From assembly GCA_019637095.1 (NCBI GenBank), contig JAHBWG010000004.1, positions 1-64,000 on the forward strand: a stretch of 64,000 nt of DNA, written 5' to 3'. The translations under genes were made by a program, and so were the position numbers. The notes below the pieces were generated by a model, which saw only the letters and a program-made list of their open reading frames with translations, ran no database searches and was not told where the DNA came from. Positions 16,505 to 26,666 of the stretch are shown here, in pieces; position 1 is the first letter of the stretch; every line of letters starts with the position of its first letter. This stretch comes from Sandaracinaceae bacterium (GTDB taxonomy: Bacteria; Myxococcota_A; Polyangia; Polyangiales; Sandaracinaceae).

Positions 16505-17494
16505 ATGGACCGGCCCGACCCGCTCGAGACGTTGCTCGGCCTCACGCGGCTGCTCTCGACGGAGCGCTCGCTCGAGGAGGCGCTCGCCGCGACGACCGAC
16601 GCCGCGATGCTGCTGCTCCCCTGCGACCACGCGTCGCTGCGCACCTTCGACGACGAGCGCCGCTTCCTGCTCTCGAGCGCGCGCTCCGGGCTCGGCCAAG
16701 GCCACCGGCCGGCGAGCTTTCGGCGCGGCGAGGGCGTCGTCGGCATCGTCGCGGACACCGGCCGCCCCGCCCTCGTCGCCGACGCGCGCACCGACGCCCG
16801 CTTCGTCGCGCGCCCGGACGCCGGCTTCGAGGTGCGCTCGCTCATCGCCGTGCCGCTCTTCGCGGGCGGGAACGTGGTCGGCGTGCTCAGCGTCTCGCAC
16901 GCCGCGCCCGACGTCTTCGGCGCGCGCGACCGCGACCTCGCGCAGCTCCTCGCCAACTGCACCGCGCCCGCGATCGAGACGGCCCGCCTCGCGCGGCTCG
17001 CCGTCACCGACGAGCTCACCCGCGCGTTCAACTACCGCTACCACCACCTGCGCCTCGCCGAGGAGGTCGGCCGCGCGCGCCGCTACGGCGACGCGTTCTC
17101 CGTGCTGATGATGGACCTCGACCACTTCAAGGACGTCAACGACCGTCACGGGCACCAGATCGGCGACGAGGTCCTGCGCGGCTTCGTCGAGCGCCTGCGC
17201 GAGGAGGTCCGCGAGCCCGACGTGGTGATCCGCCGCGGTGGCGAGGAATTCGTCTTGCTCATGCCGTCGACCGACGCAGGCGACGCAGCGCAGGTCGCGG
17301 AGCGCATCCGCGCCCACGTCGCCGCGGCGCCGATCGCGACGAGCGGCGGCGGCGTCCCGCTCACCGTCTCGATCGGCGTCGCGACGTGGCGCGCCGACGA
17401 GAGCGGCGGCGCGCTCGAGGGCCGGGCCGACGAGGCGCTCTACCGCGCGAAGGCCGCCGGCCGCGACCGCGTCGAGGTCGCCGACCCCGCTTGA
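16505..17494 (+). CDS. GAF-GGDEF diguanylate cyclase
   Basis: 329 aa. Residues about 20-165 form a GAF sensor domain (RRGEGVVGIVADTGRPALVA ... VRSLIAVPLFAGG). Residues about 170-329 form a GGDEF domain with active-site RGGEEF and upstream DLDHFKDVND metal/substrate motif. The inhibitory I-site is intact, REPD five residues before GGEEF, so product feedback is expected. Makes cyclic di-GMP in the cytoplasm in response to an unknown ligand or redox state. Confidence 0.92.
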   Translation: MDRPDPLETLLGLTRLLSTERSLEEALAATTDAAMLLLPCDHASLRTFDDERRFLLSSARSGLGQGHRPASFRRGEGVVGIVADTGRPALVADARTDARFVARPDAGFEVRSLIAVPLFAGGNVVGVLSVSHAAPDVFGARDRDLAQLLANCTAPAIETARLARLAVTDELTRAFNYRYHHLRLAEEVGRARRYGDAFSVLMMDLDHFKDVNDRHGHQIGDEVLRGFVERLREEVREPDVVIRRGGEEFVLLMPSTDAGDAAQVAERIRAHVAAAPIATSGGGVPLTVSIGVATWRADESGGALEGRADEALYRAKAAGRDRVEVADPA

Positions 17495-17513
17495 CTGCGC
17501 GGCGCCGAGGGGG

Positions 17514-18632
17514 CTACTCGAACGGGTCGGCGAACGCGGGGTTGGTCAGGAACGTCTCGTCGGTGAGCGAGCGCAAGAGCTCGAGCACGTCGGCGCGCTC
17601 CTCGGTCGTCAGCGTGAAGCCGTGGATGAAGATGTTCTTGAACGGGCTCTCGGCGCCGACGCCGACGTAGGGGCCCTCGGTGATCGTGCGCCCGCCGGCG
17701 GCGTAGTGGTCGAGCACGTCCTCGAGGGTCGCCGCGCTTCCGTCGTGCATGTAGGGCGCGGTGACGGCGATGTTGCGCAGGCTCGGCGAGCGGAAACGCC
17801 CCATGTCGCGGCGCTCGCCGGTGTGCTCGAAGAGGCCGCGGTTGGGCGCGGGATAACCGCCGCGTCCGTCGATGTTGTAGAGGCCCGTGTTGTGGAAGCC
17901 GATCTCTTCGGTCTGGCTCCGATCCTCGGCGAGGCTGTCGGTGAAGTTGAAGCCGCCGTGGCAGTGGAAGCACTCGAGGCGCTCGCTGTTGAACAGCTCG
18001 AGCCCGCGCAGCGCCGAGGCGCTCAGCGCGGCGTCCTCGCCGCGGTAGACGTAGCGGTCGAACGGCGAGTCGCCGCTGATCAGCGCGCGCTGGAACGACG
18101 CGAGCGCGCGCACCACGTTGCCGAGCGTGATCGGGTCGGCCGCGTCGGGGAACGCCGCCGCGAAGAGCTCGACGTAGAGCGGGTCGGCCGCGAGGCGCGC
18201 GCGCAGCTCCGGCTCCTCGGGCGTGCCGAGCTCGATCGGATCCTCCCCGAACATCGGCACGAGCGCCTGATCCTCGAGGCGCGACAGGACCGGGTTCGCC
18301 CACGTGAGCCGCGGGTGGTACGCGGCGTTGGCGAGCGACATCGAGCCGCGGGGCGTCGCCTCGCCCGTCGCGCCGATGGAGACGCCGAGCCCATCGGTGA
18401 ACGAGAGCTCTTGGCGGTGGCAGCTCGCGCACGACTGCGTCTGGTTCCCGCTCAGCCGCGGGTCGTAGAAGAGGTGGCGGCCGAGCTCGACCTTCTCCGC
18501 GCTCATCGGGTTGTCCGCGGGCACACGCGGAGGCGGGAAGCCGGGCGGGAGGTTCCAGTCGTAGGTCGGCCCGTCGTCCGGGTCGCACGCGACGAGCGCG
18601 AGCAGGGCCAAGGCGATGTGCGCGAGCCTCAC
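17514..18632 (-). CDS. Di-heme MauG/MbnH-like peroxidase lipoprotein
   Basis: 372 aa with lipobox LVAC (Cys16). Two haem c sites are present, CASCH (about residue 69) and CFHCH (about 241). The signature stretches NPMSAEKVELGRHLFYDPRL, NAAYHPRLTWANPVLSRLE and TAPYMHDGSAATLEDVLDHY belong to the bacterial cytochrome c peroxidase/MauG superfamily, MbnH branch. Reaction is either H2O2 reduction or MauG-like oxidation of a protein partner. MbnH proteins often sit next to an MbnP partner, which is absent here. Anchored in the periplasm. Confidence 0.88.
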   Translation of the reverse strand: MRLAHIALALLALVACDPDDGPTYDWNLPPGFPPPRVPADNPMSAEKVELGRHLFYDPRLSGNQTQSCASCHRQELSFTDGLGVSIGATGEATPRGSMSLANAAYHPRLTWANPVLSRLEDQALVPMFGEDPIELGTPEEPELRARLAADPLYVELFAAAFPDAADPITLGNVVRALASFQRALISGDSPFDRYVYRGEDAALSASALRGLELFNSERLECFHCHGGFNFTDSLAEDRSQTEEIGFHNTGLYNIDGRGGYPAPNRGLFEHTGERRDMGRFRSPSLRNIAVTAPYMHDGSAATLEDVLDHYAAGGRTITEGPYVGVGAESPFKNIFIHGFTLTTEERADVLELLRSLTDETFLTNPAFADPFE

Positions 18633-18659
18633 CGCCGAGAAGATACTCGCCCCGCGCGA

Positions 18660-19493
18660 TCACGCACGCGCGCGCGGTGCGGCGAGCTGCCGCTCGCGCA
18701 TCCAGCGCGCGCCGGGCAGGAAGAGCAGGCGCTTGAGCCAGCGCGGTGACGCGGCGCCCGCCCACATCACGAGGCGGATCACGAAGCCGGGGACGACGAG
18801 CGCGCGCCCGCGGCGGAAGCCCGCGAGCGCTTGGCGCGCGCACTTCACGGCGCCGATGCGCACGAGCGCGGGCGGCGGCCGCCCGGTGACGTTGCCCATC
18901 ACCCCTTCGAACTCGGTGTCGACCGGGCCGGGGCACACCTGCGTGACGGTGACGCCGAGCGGCCGGCCCTCGCAGTGCAGGCTCTCGGTGAGCCCGGTCA
19001 CGAAGTGCTTGGTCGCCACGTACGTCGCGAGGCTCGGCATGAACTCGAGCCCGAAGCCGCTCGACACGTTGAGGATCCCGCCGTGCCCCATCGCGACCAT
19101 GTCCGGCATCACGCGGTGACAGAGGTACGCGAGCGCGGTCACGTTGAGCTGGATCATGGAGTGGAGCCGGTCCCACGGCGCGAGGTCGAACGCGCTCATG
19201 TCGCCGAACCCGGCGTTGTTGACGAGCACGCCGATGCGGCCGAAGCGCGCCTTCACCTCGTCGATCATCGCGCCGCACGCCTCGAGGTCCGTGAGATCGG
19301 TCGGGCGCACGAGCACCTCGAGGCGCGGGTGCCGCTCGCGCAGCTCCGCGGCGAGCTCCTCGAGGCGATCCGCGCGGCGCGCGACGAGCGCGAGCGCGCG
19401 CGCCTCGGGCGCCATCTGCCGGGCGAGCTCGCGGCCGATGCCGGAGCTCGCGCCGCTCACCACGACCACCGCGTCCTTCCAAGGGCTCGTCAT
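18660..19493 (-). CDS. Short-chain dehydrogenase/reductase
   Basis: 277 aa, classical SDR length. The cofactor motif is SGASSGIG near the N-terminus, NNAG at about residue 92, catalytic Ser in LNVSSGFG and YVATK giving Tyr-x-x-x-Lys. An Arg after the second strand (ARRADRLEEL) favours NADP(H). Substrate unknown. The C-terminal hydrophobic helix and basic end (RWLKRLLFLPGARWMRERQL) resemble lipid-metabolising SDRs. It lies 28 bp upstream of the di-heme lipoprotein gene on the same strand. Confidence 0.9.
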   Translation of the reverse strand: MTSPWKDAVVVVSGASSGIGRELARQMAPEARALALVARRADRLEELAAELRERHPRLEVLVRPTDLTDLEACGAMIDEVKARFGRIGVLVNNAGFGDMSAFDLAPWDRLHSMIQLNVTALAYLCHRVMPDMVAMGHGGILNVSSGFGLEFMPSLATYVATKHFVTGLTESLHCEGRPLGVTVTQVCPGPVDTEFEGVMGNVTGRPPPALVRIGAVKCARQALAGFRRGRALVVPGFVIRLVMWAGAASPRWLKRLLFLPGARWMRERQLAAPRARA

Positions 19494-19554
19494 GCGCGGC
19501 AGCGTACCGCGCTCCGGTTGGCGCCGTTCGCCCGCGAACGCTCGAGGTCTCTGG

Positions 19555-19998
19555 CTAGGTCTCGCAGCGCGTCTCGTCGACGCAGTAGCCGTCGGCGCAC
19601 CGGCCGGGCGCGCAGGTCGCGTCGCTCGTGCACAGCCGGCCCGCCTCGAGGCAGGCGCCGCACACGACCTCGTTGACGAAGCAGAAGGTCCCGCCCGCGC
19701 AGTCGAGGTCGTCGGCGCACCCGCACGTGCGCTCCTCGGCCTCGCAGCGACCCGCGGCGCTGCACCGGAAGCCCGCGCCGCAGTCGGCGTCGGCGCAGCA
19801 CGAGCGCGCCTCGAAGCAGCGCCCGAGCTCGACGATCCGGACGACCTCGCCCGGCCGGCACGCGGCGGCGTCGCCGGCTCGCGCGTCGAGCGCGACGTGC
19901 GCGTCGAGCCCGCCCGCGTCGCCCTCCGCCGGAGGCTCCCCGCACGCCCCGAGCAGCAGCGGGATCAGCGCGAGCGACGCGAGCCGGCGGAGATCCAT
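19555..19998 (-). CDS. Cys-rich lipoprotein of unknown function
   Basis: 147 aa from ATG 19998, chosen because MDLRRLASLALIPLLLGAC is a typical lipoprotein signal; the frame is open 35 codons further upstream. A short Asp/Ala linker precedes a disulfide-rich domain with repeated Cys-x-x-D-x-D-C units (CCADADCGAGFRC, CADDLDCAGGTFC, CTSDATCAPGRC) of the kind common in myxobacterial surface proteins. No enzymatic motif. Confidence 0.75.
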   Translation of the reverse strand: MDLRRLASLALIPLLLGACGEPPAEGDAGGLDAHVALDARAGDAAACRPGEVVRIVELGRCFEARSCCADADCGAGFRCSAAGRCEAEERTCGCADDLDCAGGTFCFVNEVVCGACLEAGRLCTSDATCAPGRCADGYCVDETRCET

Positions 19999-20156
19999 CC
20001 GCAGAGGATAGCGAGCCCCGCGCCGCCGAAAACCCCACCCGATTGGTGCTCCTGATGGAACAGCATGTCCACAACCGAACGACTGTTGCTGCCGATGGTC
20101 CATTACTACGTTCTCTTCGAGCTCGAGCCCAACCCCTCGAGCCGAGGAGACCCGCC

Positions 20157-20702
20157 ATGACGACCCGCCTGACGATCGACCCCGCGCACTCGGCCATCCA
20201 CTTCAGCGTCCGCCACATGATGTTCGCCAAGGTCCGCGGCCGCTTCGCCGCGTGGACCGGCGCGCTCGCCTTCGACGAGGCCGACCCGGCCGCGTTCTCG
20301 GTCGACGTCGCGATCGAGGCGGCGAGCATCGACACCGGCGTCGCCGATCGCGACGCGCACCTGCGCTCCGCCGACTTCCTCGACGTCGCCCGCTTCGACA
20401 CGATCCGCTTCGTGGGGCGCGCGCTCGAGCCGATCGGCGGCGGGCGCTACCGCGTCCACGGCGAGCTCACGATCCGCGACGTGACGCGCCCGGTCGCGCT
20501 CGAGACCGAGTACGCAGGCGCCGCGACGGACCCGTGGGGCAACACGCGCGTCGCCTTCACCGCGACCGCGTCGCTCGACCGCCGCGAGTTCGGGCTCCAG
20601 TGGAACCAGGTGCTCGAGGCCGGCGGCGTGCTCGTCGGCGAGCGCATCGACGTCGAGCTCGAGGTGCAGGCGATCCGCGCCGCCGCGGCGAGCGCCGCGT
20701 GA
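20157..20702 (+). CDS. YceI-family lipid/isoprenoid-binding protein
   Basis: 181 aa beginning MTTRLTIDPAHSAIHFSVRH, the YceI hallmark, with IRFVGRALEPI, VHGELTIRDVTRPV and GLQWNQVLEAGG following. The family folds as a lipocalin-like barrel binding polyisoprenoid or other amphiphiles. No signal peptide, unlike E. coli YceI, so cytoplasmic. GAGGAGA lies before the ATG. The ~150 bp upstream are unusually AT-rich for this genome and include TTGCTG and TACGTT-like elements, a likely promoter. Confidence 0.9.
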   Translation: MTTRLTIDPAHSAIHFSVRHMMFAKVRGRFAAWTGALAFDEADPAAFSVDVAIEAASIDTGVADRDAHLRSADFLDVARFDTIRFVGRALEPIGGGRYRVHGELTIRDVTRPVALETEYAGAATDPWGNTRVAFTATASLDRREFGLQWNQVLEAGGVLVGERIDVELEVQAIRAAAASAA

Positions 20703-20788
20703 GGCACGCCGGGCCGCGCACGCCCGCGTGGGACCTCGTCGCGCCGAGCGCTCGAAGCGGACGCGGCGACGTCCTACGCTGCACGGCG

Positions 20789-21763
20789 ATGAGGTCGGCG
20801 CACGAGCCCGACGGCGCGAGCCCCGCTCGCGAGCGCGAGGCGGGGCGGCGCGCCTTCGTGAAGATGCTGACCGCGGGCGCCGCCGCCGCGCTCGCCGCGG
20901 CGTGCGAGCCCGCGAGCGCCCGCCGCAGAGGAAGGGAGAGCGCGACGATGAGCACCGACCCGATCGAGACCACCGACCGCCCGGCTCGCATGCCGGTCGT
21001 GTTCGCGGGCCACGGCTCGCCGATGAACGTGATCGAGGACAACGAGTGGAGCCGCGGCTTCTCCGCGCTCGGCGGCCTCGTCCCGCGCCCCAGCGCGATC
21101 CTCGCGATCTCGGCGCATTGGTTCGTGGACGGCACGTTCCTCACCGCCAACCCGGCGCCGCGCACGATCCACGACTTCTCCGGCTTCCCGCCCGCGCTCT
21201 ACGAGATCGATTACCCCGCGCCGACGCGCGTGGACCTCGCGGCGCGCGTGCGCACGCTCCTGGGCGAGGCGCGCGCGGGCTTGCGCGAGGACTGGGGGCT
21301 CGACCACGGCACGTGGAGCGTGCTGCGCTGGATGTACCCGGCCGCCGACGTGCCGGTGATCCAGCTCAGCCTCGATCGCCGGCTCGCCGCTTCGGGGCAC
21401 CTCGCCCTCGCCCGCTCGCTCGCGCCGCTGCGCGAGGAGGGCGTGCTGATCATGGGGAGCGGCAACGTGGTGCACAACCTGCGCGACGCGTTCGGCCGCA
21501 TGCGCGGCGGCGACACGAGCACGCCAGCCTGGGCGCAGCGCTTCGACGAGGCCGTGAAGGAGGCGCTCCTCGCGCGCGACGCCGCGCGCCTCACCTCGCT
21601 CGTCCCGGACACCGACGACGGACGGCTCGCCCACCCCTCGCCCGACCACTGGCTCCCGCTCCTCTACGCGTTCGGCGCCACCGACGCGTCGGACGCCGTC
21701 CGCTTCCCCACCGAGGGCTTCGATCTCGGCTCGATCTCGATGCGCAACGCGGTCTTCGGGTAG
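20789..21763 (+). CDS. DODA-type class III extradiol dioxygenase, possible Tat signal
   Basis: 324 aa. The domain from about residue 65 has the signature residues of the 4,5-DOPA extradiol dioxygenase/YgiD family: GHGSPMN, SAHWF, LDHGTWSVL and GSGNVVHNLR, providing the metal-binding His residues. The N-terminus carries GRRAFVKMLTAGAAAALAAAC, a twin-arginine-like motif ending in a lipobox. A second in-frame ATG at 20948, preceded by AGGAAGGGAG, would give a normal-length cytoplasmic enzyme starting MSTDPIETTD. Either exported or cytosolic forms, or both, are possible. Aromatic ring cleavage is inferred. Confidence 0.87.
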   Translation: MRSAHEPDGASPAREREAGRRAFVKMLTAGAAAALAAACEPASARRRGRESATMSTDPIETTDRPARMPVVFAGHGSPMNVIEDNEWSRGFSALGGLVPRPSAILAISAHWFVDGTFLTANPAPRTIHDFSGFPPALYEIDYPAPTRVDLAARVRTLLGEARAGLREDWGLDHGTWSVLRWMYPAADVPVIQLSLDRRLAASGHLALARSLAPLREEGVLIMGSGNVVHNLRDAFGRMRGGDTSTPAWAQRFDEAVKEALLARDAARLTSLVPDTDDGRLAHPSPDHWLPLLYAFGATDASDAVRFPTEGFDLGSISMRNAVFG

Positions 21764-21766
21764 GGG

Positions 21767-22396
21767 CTACTTGGTGCCGAACATCCGATCGCCCGCGTCG
21801 CCGAGGCCCGGCAGGATGTAGCCGTGGTCGTTCAGCCGCTCGTCGATCGCGGCGGTGTAGATCGGCACGTCCGGGTGCACCTCGTGGAACGCGGCGACGC
21901 CCTCCGGCGCCGTGAGTAAGCAACAGAACTTGACGCTCTTGGGCCCGGTCGCCTTGATGCGCGTGACGGCCGCGGCGGCGCTGTTCCCCGTCGCGAGCAT
22001 CGGGTCGACGACGATCGCGTCGCGGTCCGTCATGTCGCCGGGCATCTTGAAGTAGTACTCGACCGGCTCGAGCGTCGCCGGGTCGCGGTAGAGCCCGATG
22101 TGCCCGATCCGCGCGGACGGGAGGAGCTTCATGATCCCGTTCAGGATCCCGTCGCCCGCGCGCAAGATCGAGATCACCACGAGCTTCTTGCCCTCGAGGA
22201 CGGGCGCGTCCATCGCCATGAGCGGCGTCTCGATGCGCTCGCGCGAGAGCGGCATGTCGCGGGTGAGCTCGTAGCCCATCAGCATGCTGATCTCTTCGAG
22301 GAGCGTTCGGAACTTGGCGACCGACGTCTCCTTGTTCCGCATGATGGTGAGCTTGTGCTGGACGAGCGGGTGCTCGACGACGTGGACCTCGCGCAT
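21767..22396 (-). CDS. upp: Uracil phosphoribosyltransferase
   Basis: 209 aa, the usual size. Uracil plus PRPP gives UMP (pyrimidine salvage). Family features are the start [30 protein letters not shown], the PRPP loop [15 protein letters not shown] and the C-terminal [10 protein letters not shown] that contacts uracil. Converges with the dioxygenase gene with only three bp between stops. Confidence 0.96.
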   Translation of the reverse strand: MREVHVVEHPLVQHKLTIMRNKETSVAKFRTLLEEISMLMGYELTRDMPLSRERIETPLMAMDAPVLEGKKLVVISILRAGDGILNGIMKLLPSARIGHIGLYRDPATLEPVEYYFKMPGDMTDRDAIVVDPMLATGNSAAAAVTRIKATGPKSVKFCCLLTAPEGVAAFHEVHPDVPIYTAAIDERLNDHGYILPGLGDAGDRMFGTK

Positions 22397-22413
22397 GGTG
22401 GCGCGACTCTAGA

Positions 22414-24066
22414 TCAGTTCGCGCGCGGGCGGCGCCGCGTCGTGAGCGCGAGGAGGGCGAGGGCGCCGAGGGCGCCGGGGCCACCGCGCGACGGAGCGGC
22501 CGCGCGGCACGCGCAGCCGTCGCCGCCCGCGCCGTCGCCCGCGTCGAGGGCGACGGACGCGTCGAGCGCAGACGCGCCGCCGTCGTCCCCGGGGACCCCC
22601 GCGTCGGGCGCGGGGCACCCGGCGAGCTCGGCGCGCACGCGCAGCGCGACCCAGCCCTTGGGCTTCCAGACGTAGCGCTCCTCGGGGTCCGCGGCGGCGC
22701 GCGCGACGATCAACAGGTGCCGCTCCGGGCCGCCCGCGGCGCCCGGGGCGAGGCAGAGCGTGAGCGCGTCGCCCTCCTCGCGCGCGACCTCGACGCCGTC
22801 GAGCAACGCCGCGACCGACTCGACGCCGTAGCCGGAGGGGTCCGTCGCTCCGACCTCGACGCGCACCGGCGCGGCGAGCGGCGCGCCGTCGGCGACCCCG
22901 TCGACGGTGAGCGCCGGTCGCCGCGCGTAGGGCGCCGCCATCGGGTCGCCCAGGACGAGGTTCTGCCAATAGACGAAGGGCATCATCGACAGGTACGCCT
23001 CGGCGAGCGTCGCGCCGAGCGCGTACTCGACGAAGAAGCGCCGGTTCGGGAAGCAGTTGTTGAGCGGCTCGGCCACCGTCCCGTGCGCCCCCGCGACGCC
23101 CTGCGCGACCCAGCGCGCGATCGAGACCTGCTGCTCACCGCTGGCGCGGAAGTTCGCCGGCACCGCGCCGAAGCTCGTCAGGTTGTCGGTGAGCGCGCCC
23201 GGGGAGAAGGTGTTGCCCTCGATCGTCTCGCCGAGGCTCGCCGTGCCGGTCACGAAGCCCGCGAGCGTGCGGCCGGTGAGGTTCGCGTCGAACGGCGCGC
23301 GCGTCGCCGTGAGGTCGAGCCCGGCGAGCGCGGCGATCACCGCGTCGTACTGCGCGTCGAGGGCGCCGCGCGCCGGGTCGGCGCCGTCCATGAAGAGGAG
23401 CTCGCCGGCCGGCGGGCGCGCCTCGGCGGCGAGCGCGCTCTCGAGCAGGCGCGCGGCGTCCTCGAAGGAGCGGCCGTGCAGCATCGTCACGAGCAGCGGC
23501 CGCCACGTGACGCCGCTCCGCTCGAGGCTCCAGCCCGGCTCGAACGGGAAGCCGCGGTACGGGTTCGGCCACGCCGCCGCGTAGCACGGCGTCGCGCCGC
23601 ACATCGCGCTCATCCCGGGCGGCGCGCCCAGGAGCGGTCGCCCCATCGCGGTCGTCTCCCACAGCCCGAGCGCCGCCGCGAGCGAGACGACGTCCGGGCT
23701 CGCGCCCGTCGCGACGCGCACGCGCAGCGGCATCCCGCGGATCAGGACCGCCGCCTCCATGCGCGCGCGCGCGCCCACCGTCCGATCGAGGCACGCGCGC
23801 AGCGGCCCGAGCACCTGGGCCTCGTACGCCTCGAGCTCGAGGTCCTCGACGTCCTCGACGTCGAGCAAGCAGACTTGCGCGTCGGGGACGCCGCGCGCGC
23901 CGGCGTAGCGCCGCGCGAGCGCGACCGATTCGGGGACGTTCGCGTTGGCGACGACGACCGTCGTGTCCGGGCCCGGGGTCGCGCGCGCCACGCTCGCGGC
24001 GAGCGAGAGCACGAGCCCGAGCGTGGTGGCGGCGCGCATGGGGCGCATGGGGCGATGGAAGCGCAT
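22414..24066 (-). CDS. TIGR03790-like exported protein with MYXO-CTERM tail
   Basis: About 550 aa. Starts at 24066, 24048 and 24039 all precede a signal peptide ([20 protein letters not shown]). The body resembles the uncharacterised TIGR03790 family: [20 protein letters not shown] near the N-terminus, PNPYRGF, and [16 protein letters not shown] near the end. The C-terminal ~45 residues have a Cys pair ([11 protein letters not shown]), one hydrophobic helix ([11 protein letters not shown]) and Arg-rich end, the MYXO-CTERM sorting signal that is processed and lipid-anchored in myxobacteria. Head-to-head with the dikinase-like lipoprotein. Confidence 0.82.
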   Translation of the reverse strand: MRFHRPMRPMRAATTLGLVLSLAASVARATPGPDTTVVVANANVPESVALARRYAGARGVPDAQVCLLDVEDVEDLELEAYEAQVLGPLRACLDRTVGARARMEAAVLIRGMPLRVRVATGASPDVVSLAAALGLWETTAMGRPLLGAPPGMSAMCGATPCYAAAWPNPYRGFPFEPGWSLERSGVTWRPLLVTMLHGRSFEDAARLLESALAAEARPPAGELLFMDGADPARGALDAQYDAVIAALAGLDLTATRAPFDANLTGRTLAGFVTGTASLGETIEGNTFSPGALTDNLTSFGAVPANFRASGEQQVSIARWVAQGVAGAHGTVAEPLNNCFPNRRFFVEYALGATLAEAYLSMMPFVYWQNLVLGDPMAAPYARRPALTVDGVADGAPLAAPVRVEVGATDPSGYGVESVAALLDGVEVAREEGDALTLCLAPGAAGGPERHLLIVARAAADPEERYVWKPKGWVALRVRAELAGCPAPDAGVPGDDGGASALDASVALDAGDGAGGDGCACRAAAPSRGGPGALGALALLALTTRRRPRAN

Positions 24067-24103
24067 GCGCGAGGCGCTGCCAAGGGGCGTATCCTCGGAG
24101 GCG

Positions 24104-26125
24104 ATGGACCGCGTGGGGCAAGGCAGCGCGTGGGCGTGGCTGGCGCTGGCGTCGATCGCGCTCGCGTGCGGCGGGCCGGCGAGCGCGCCGCCAAGCGTCG
24201 GGCCCGGGGGCGCGCTCGGCGTCCCGGACGACGGCTCGGGTCGGCTCGTCGCCGCGCCCCGCGTGGACGATCCCGCGACCTGGGCCCGGCTCGCGGCGCG
24301 CCCCGAGAACCACGTCGTCGCGCGCACCGAGGTCGTCAAGTTCGTCATCGACCTCGGCGACGCGCGGCGCCTCTGGCTCTTCGACACCGAGCGCTGGGAC
24401 ACGCACTACTACTTCGTGCGCGACCACCTCGCGCCCGCGCAGTACCGGGGCCTCTCGGAGTACGAAGCGCACGGCCGCTTCAACCGCGTCGAGTATCGCT
24501 CGCCGGATCGCCGCTTCGTGTGCGGCTCGCTCGTCCACTACCTCGACGCCGACCAGTGGACGTTCGAGATGATCGCGGGCGACCAGCTCGAGGGCCCCGA
24601 GGTCCTGCGCGCGCTCGAGCAGCTCCAGGCGGCGACGTTCTTCGGCGAGCGCCTGCGCTACCGGCCGATCTCGATCCTGCACGAGCAGCAGATCGCGGGC
24701 GTGCGCGATCGGCTCCCGACGGTCGGCCCGGACGAGGTGTTCCGCGGCGTGCGCTACCAGCCGCTCACGCACGGCGTCGCGTTCGGGACCCTGCGCTTCG
24801 TGCGCGGCCCGCTCGATGGCGCGAGCGTGCGGCCCGACCAGATCCTCGTGCTCGAGCAGCTGCCCGACGAGATCCCCGTCTCCGCCGGCGTGATCAGCCA
24901 GTCGCTGCAGGCGCCGCTCGGGCACCTCGCGATCTTGTGCGCCACGCGCGGCACCCCGAACGCGGGGCTGCGCGGCGCGCTCTCCGACCCGCGCCTGAGC
25001 GCGCTCGAGGGCCAGCTCGTGCGGCTCGAGATCGCCACGCAGGACTTCTCGATCGCCACCGCGACGCGCGAAGAGGCGGAGGCCGCGTGGGCGAGCCGCC
25101 GGCCCGCGCAGCCGCACGCGCCGCGCATCGATCGGCGCGACGCGGGCCTACCCGAGCTGTGCTCGCTCGACTACGGCGCGGTCTCGCTCGTCGGCGCGAA
25201 GGCGGCGCAGCTCGCGGAGGCGTGCCGCATCGGCCCGCCCGTCGTGACGCCGGCGGGCTTCGCCATCCCGTTCGTGCACTACCTCCGGCACGTCGAGCGC
25301 ACCGGGCTCGCGCGCGGCATCCCCTCGATGCTCGAGGACGGCGCGTTCCGCGCGGACGCGCGCGTTCGCGAGGCGCGCCTGCGCGAGCTGCGCACCGCGA
25401 TCGAGCGCGCCTCGGTCGACCCGGCGCTCCTGCGCGCGCTGCGCGCCCGCATCGCGGCGTTCCCCGGCGCGCCGCGCGTGATCTTGCGCTCGAGCACGAA
25501 CGCGGAGGACCTGCCGGGCTTCACGGGCGCCGGCCTCTACCGCTCGATCGTGGTCGGCCCGAGCGCGCCCGAGGCGGAGCTCGCGCGCGCGCTGCGCGAG
25601 GTTTGGTCGAGCGTGTGGCTGCCGGGCGCGTACGAGGAGCGCGAGTGGTACCGGATCGACCACCGCGAGGTCGGCATGGCGGTGATCGTCCAGCCCTTCG
25701 TCGACGGCGCGGTCGCGAACGGCGTCGCGATCACCGCGAACCCGTACTACCAGAACCGGCCCGGCTTCTTCGTCAACGCGCAGTCGCTCGGCGGGTCCGT
25801 GACCGGCGCGGCCGGCGAAGAGATCCCGGAGCAGCACCTCGTCTACACCTACCAGGGGATCGAGCCGGAGCTGGTGTCGCGCTCGTCGCGCGACGGCGGC
25901 GCGCCGATCCTGGGCCCGCAAGACATCTTGCGATTGGCCGAGGTACTTCGCGCGCTCCACGACCACTTCGTGCCGCGCTGGGGCGACCGCGTCGGCTTCG
26001 TGCCCGAGGGCTCGGTCGCGCACATCGCGGCCGACGTGGAGTTCCTCGTCGCGGGACCGGACCGCGCGGTGGTGATCGTGCAGGCGCGGCCGTTCGTGGT
26101 GGTCTACGGTCCGGGCCAGCGATGA
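24104..26125 (+). CDS. Lipoprotein with glucan-dikinase-like His and ATP-binding domains
   Basis: 673 aa. N-terminal lipoprotein signal [11 protein letters not shown]. Residues ~25-240 match no family I know. At ~255-300 comes a swivelling phosphohistidine-like segment, [20 protein letters not shown], with candidate His274. From ~360 to the end is a PPDK/PEP-synthase nucleotide-binding domain ([49 protein letters not shown]). This His-then-ATP-domain order is that of glucan water dikinase, and the PEP-binding TIM barrel is absent. A predicted lipoprotein carrying an ATP-dependent domain is unexpected. The stop overlaps the next gene by four nt. Confidence 0.78.
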   Translation: MDRVGQGSAWAWLALASIALACGGPASAPPSVGPGGALGVPDDGSGRLVAAPRVDDPATWARLAARPENHVVARTEVVKFVIDLGDARRLWLFDTERWDTHYYFVRDHLAPAQYRGLSEYEAHGRFNRVEYRSPDRRFVCGSLVHYLDADQWTFEMIAGDQLEGPEVLRALEQLQAATFFGERLRYRPISILHEQQIAGVRDRLPTVGPDEVFRGVRYQPLTHGVAFGTLRFVRGPLDGASVRPDQILVLEQLPDEIPVSAGVISQSLQAPLGHLAILCATRGTPNAGLRGALSDPRLSALEGQLVRLEIATQDFSIATATREEAEAAWASRRPAQPHAPRIDRRDAGLPELCSLDYGAVSLVGAKAAQLAEACRIGPPVVTPAGFAIPFVHYLRHVERTGLARGIPSMLEDGAFRADARVREARLRELRTAIERASVDPALLRALRARIAAFPGAPRVILRSSTNAEDLPGFTGAGLYRSIVVGPSAPEAELARALREVWSSVWLPGAYEEREWYRIDHREVGMAVIVQPFVDGAVANGVAITANPYYQNRPGFFVNAQSLGGSVTGAAGEEIPEQHLVYTYQGIEPELVSRSSRDGGAPILGPQDILRLAEVLRALHDHFVPRWGDRVGFVPEGSVAHIAADVEFLVAGPDRAVVIVQARPFVVVYGPGQR

Positions 26126-26661
26126 AGCGACTGTGCGTGTTCTGCGGCTCGGCGCCCGGCGCGAGCGAGCGCTACGCGGAGGCCGCCGCGGAGGTCGGGC
26201 GCGCGCTCGCCCGGCGCGGGGTCGGGCTCGTCTATGGCGGCGCCTCGATCGGCACGATGGGGATCGTGGCGGACGCCGCCCTCACGGCGGGCGGCGAGGT
26301 GATCGGCGTCGTGCCGGTCGCGCTCGTGGAGCGCGAGGTCGCCCACCGGGGGCTGACCGAGCTGATCGTCGTCGACGGGATGCACGCGCGCAAGGCGCGC
26401 ATGACGGAGCTGAGCGACGCGTTCCTCGCGCTGCCCGGCGGATACGGGACGCTCGACGAGCTCTTCGAAGCGCTCACCTGGTCCCAGCTCGGGATCCACG
26501 CGCACCCGGTCGGGCTCTGGGACGTGGGCGGCTACTGGTCGCCGCTGCTGACGCTGCTCGACGCGATGGTGCGCGAGGGGTTCCTCCATCCCGCGAACCG
26601 CGCGCGGCTCACGAGCGGCGATGCGCTCGAGCCGCTGCTCGACGCCCTCCTCGCGGGGTGA
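26122..26661 (+). CDS. LOG-family nucleoside-5'-monophosphate phosphoribohydrolase
   Basis: 179 aa. Begins [18 protein letters not shown] and contains the catalytic [13 protein letters not shown] motif plus [11 protein letters not shown]. These define TIGR00730/LOG proteins, which release the base from nucleoside monophosphates (AMP or cytokinin riboside phosphates). Cytoplasmic. Its ATG overlaps the stop of the dikinase-like lipoprotein gene (ATGA), so they are co-translated, an odd pairing of a predicted exported and a cytosolic protein. Confidence 0.93.
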   Translation: MKRLCVFCGSAPGASERYAEAAAEVGRALARRGVGLVYGGASIGTMGIVADAALTAGGEVIGVVPVALVEREVAHRGLTELIVVDGMHARKARMTELSDAFLALPGGYGTLDELFEALTWSQLGIHAHPVGLWDVGGYWSPLLTLLDAMVREGFLHPANRARLTSGDALEPLLDALLAG

Positions 26662-26666
26662 CGCGA

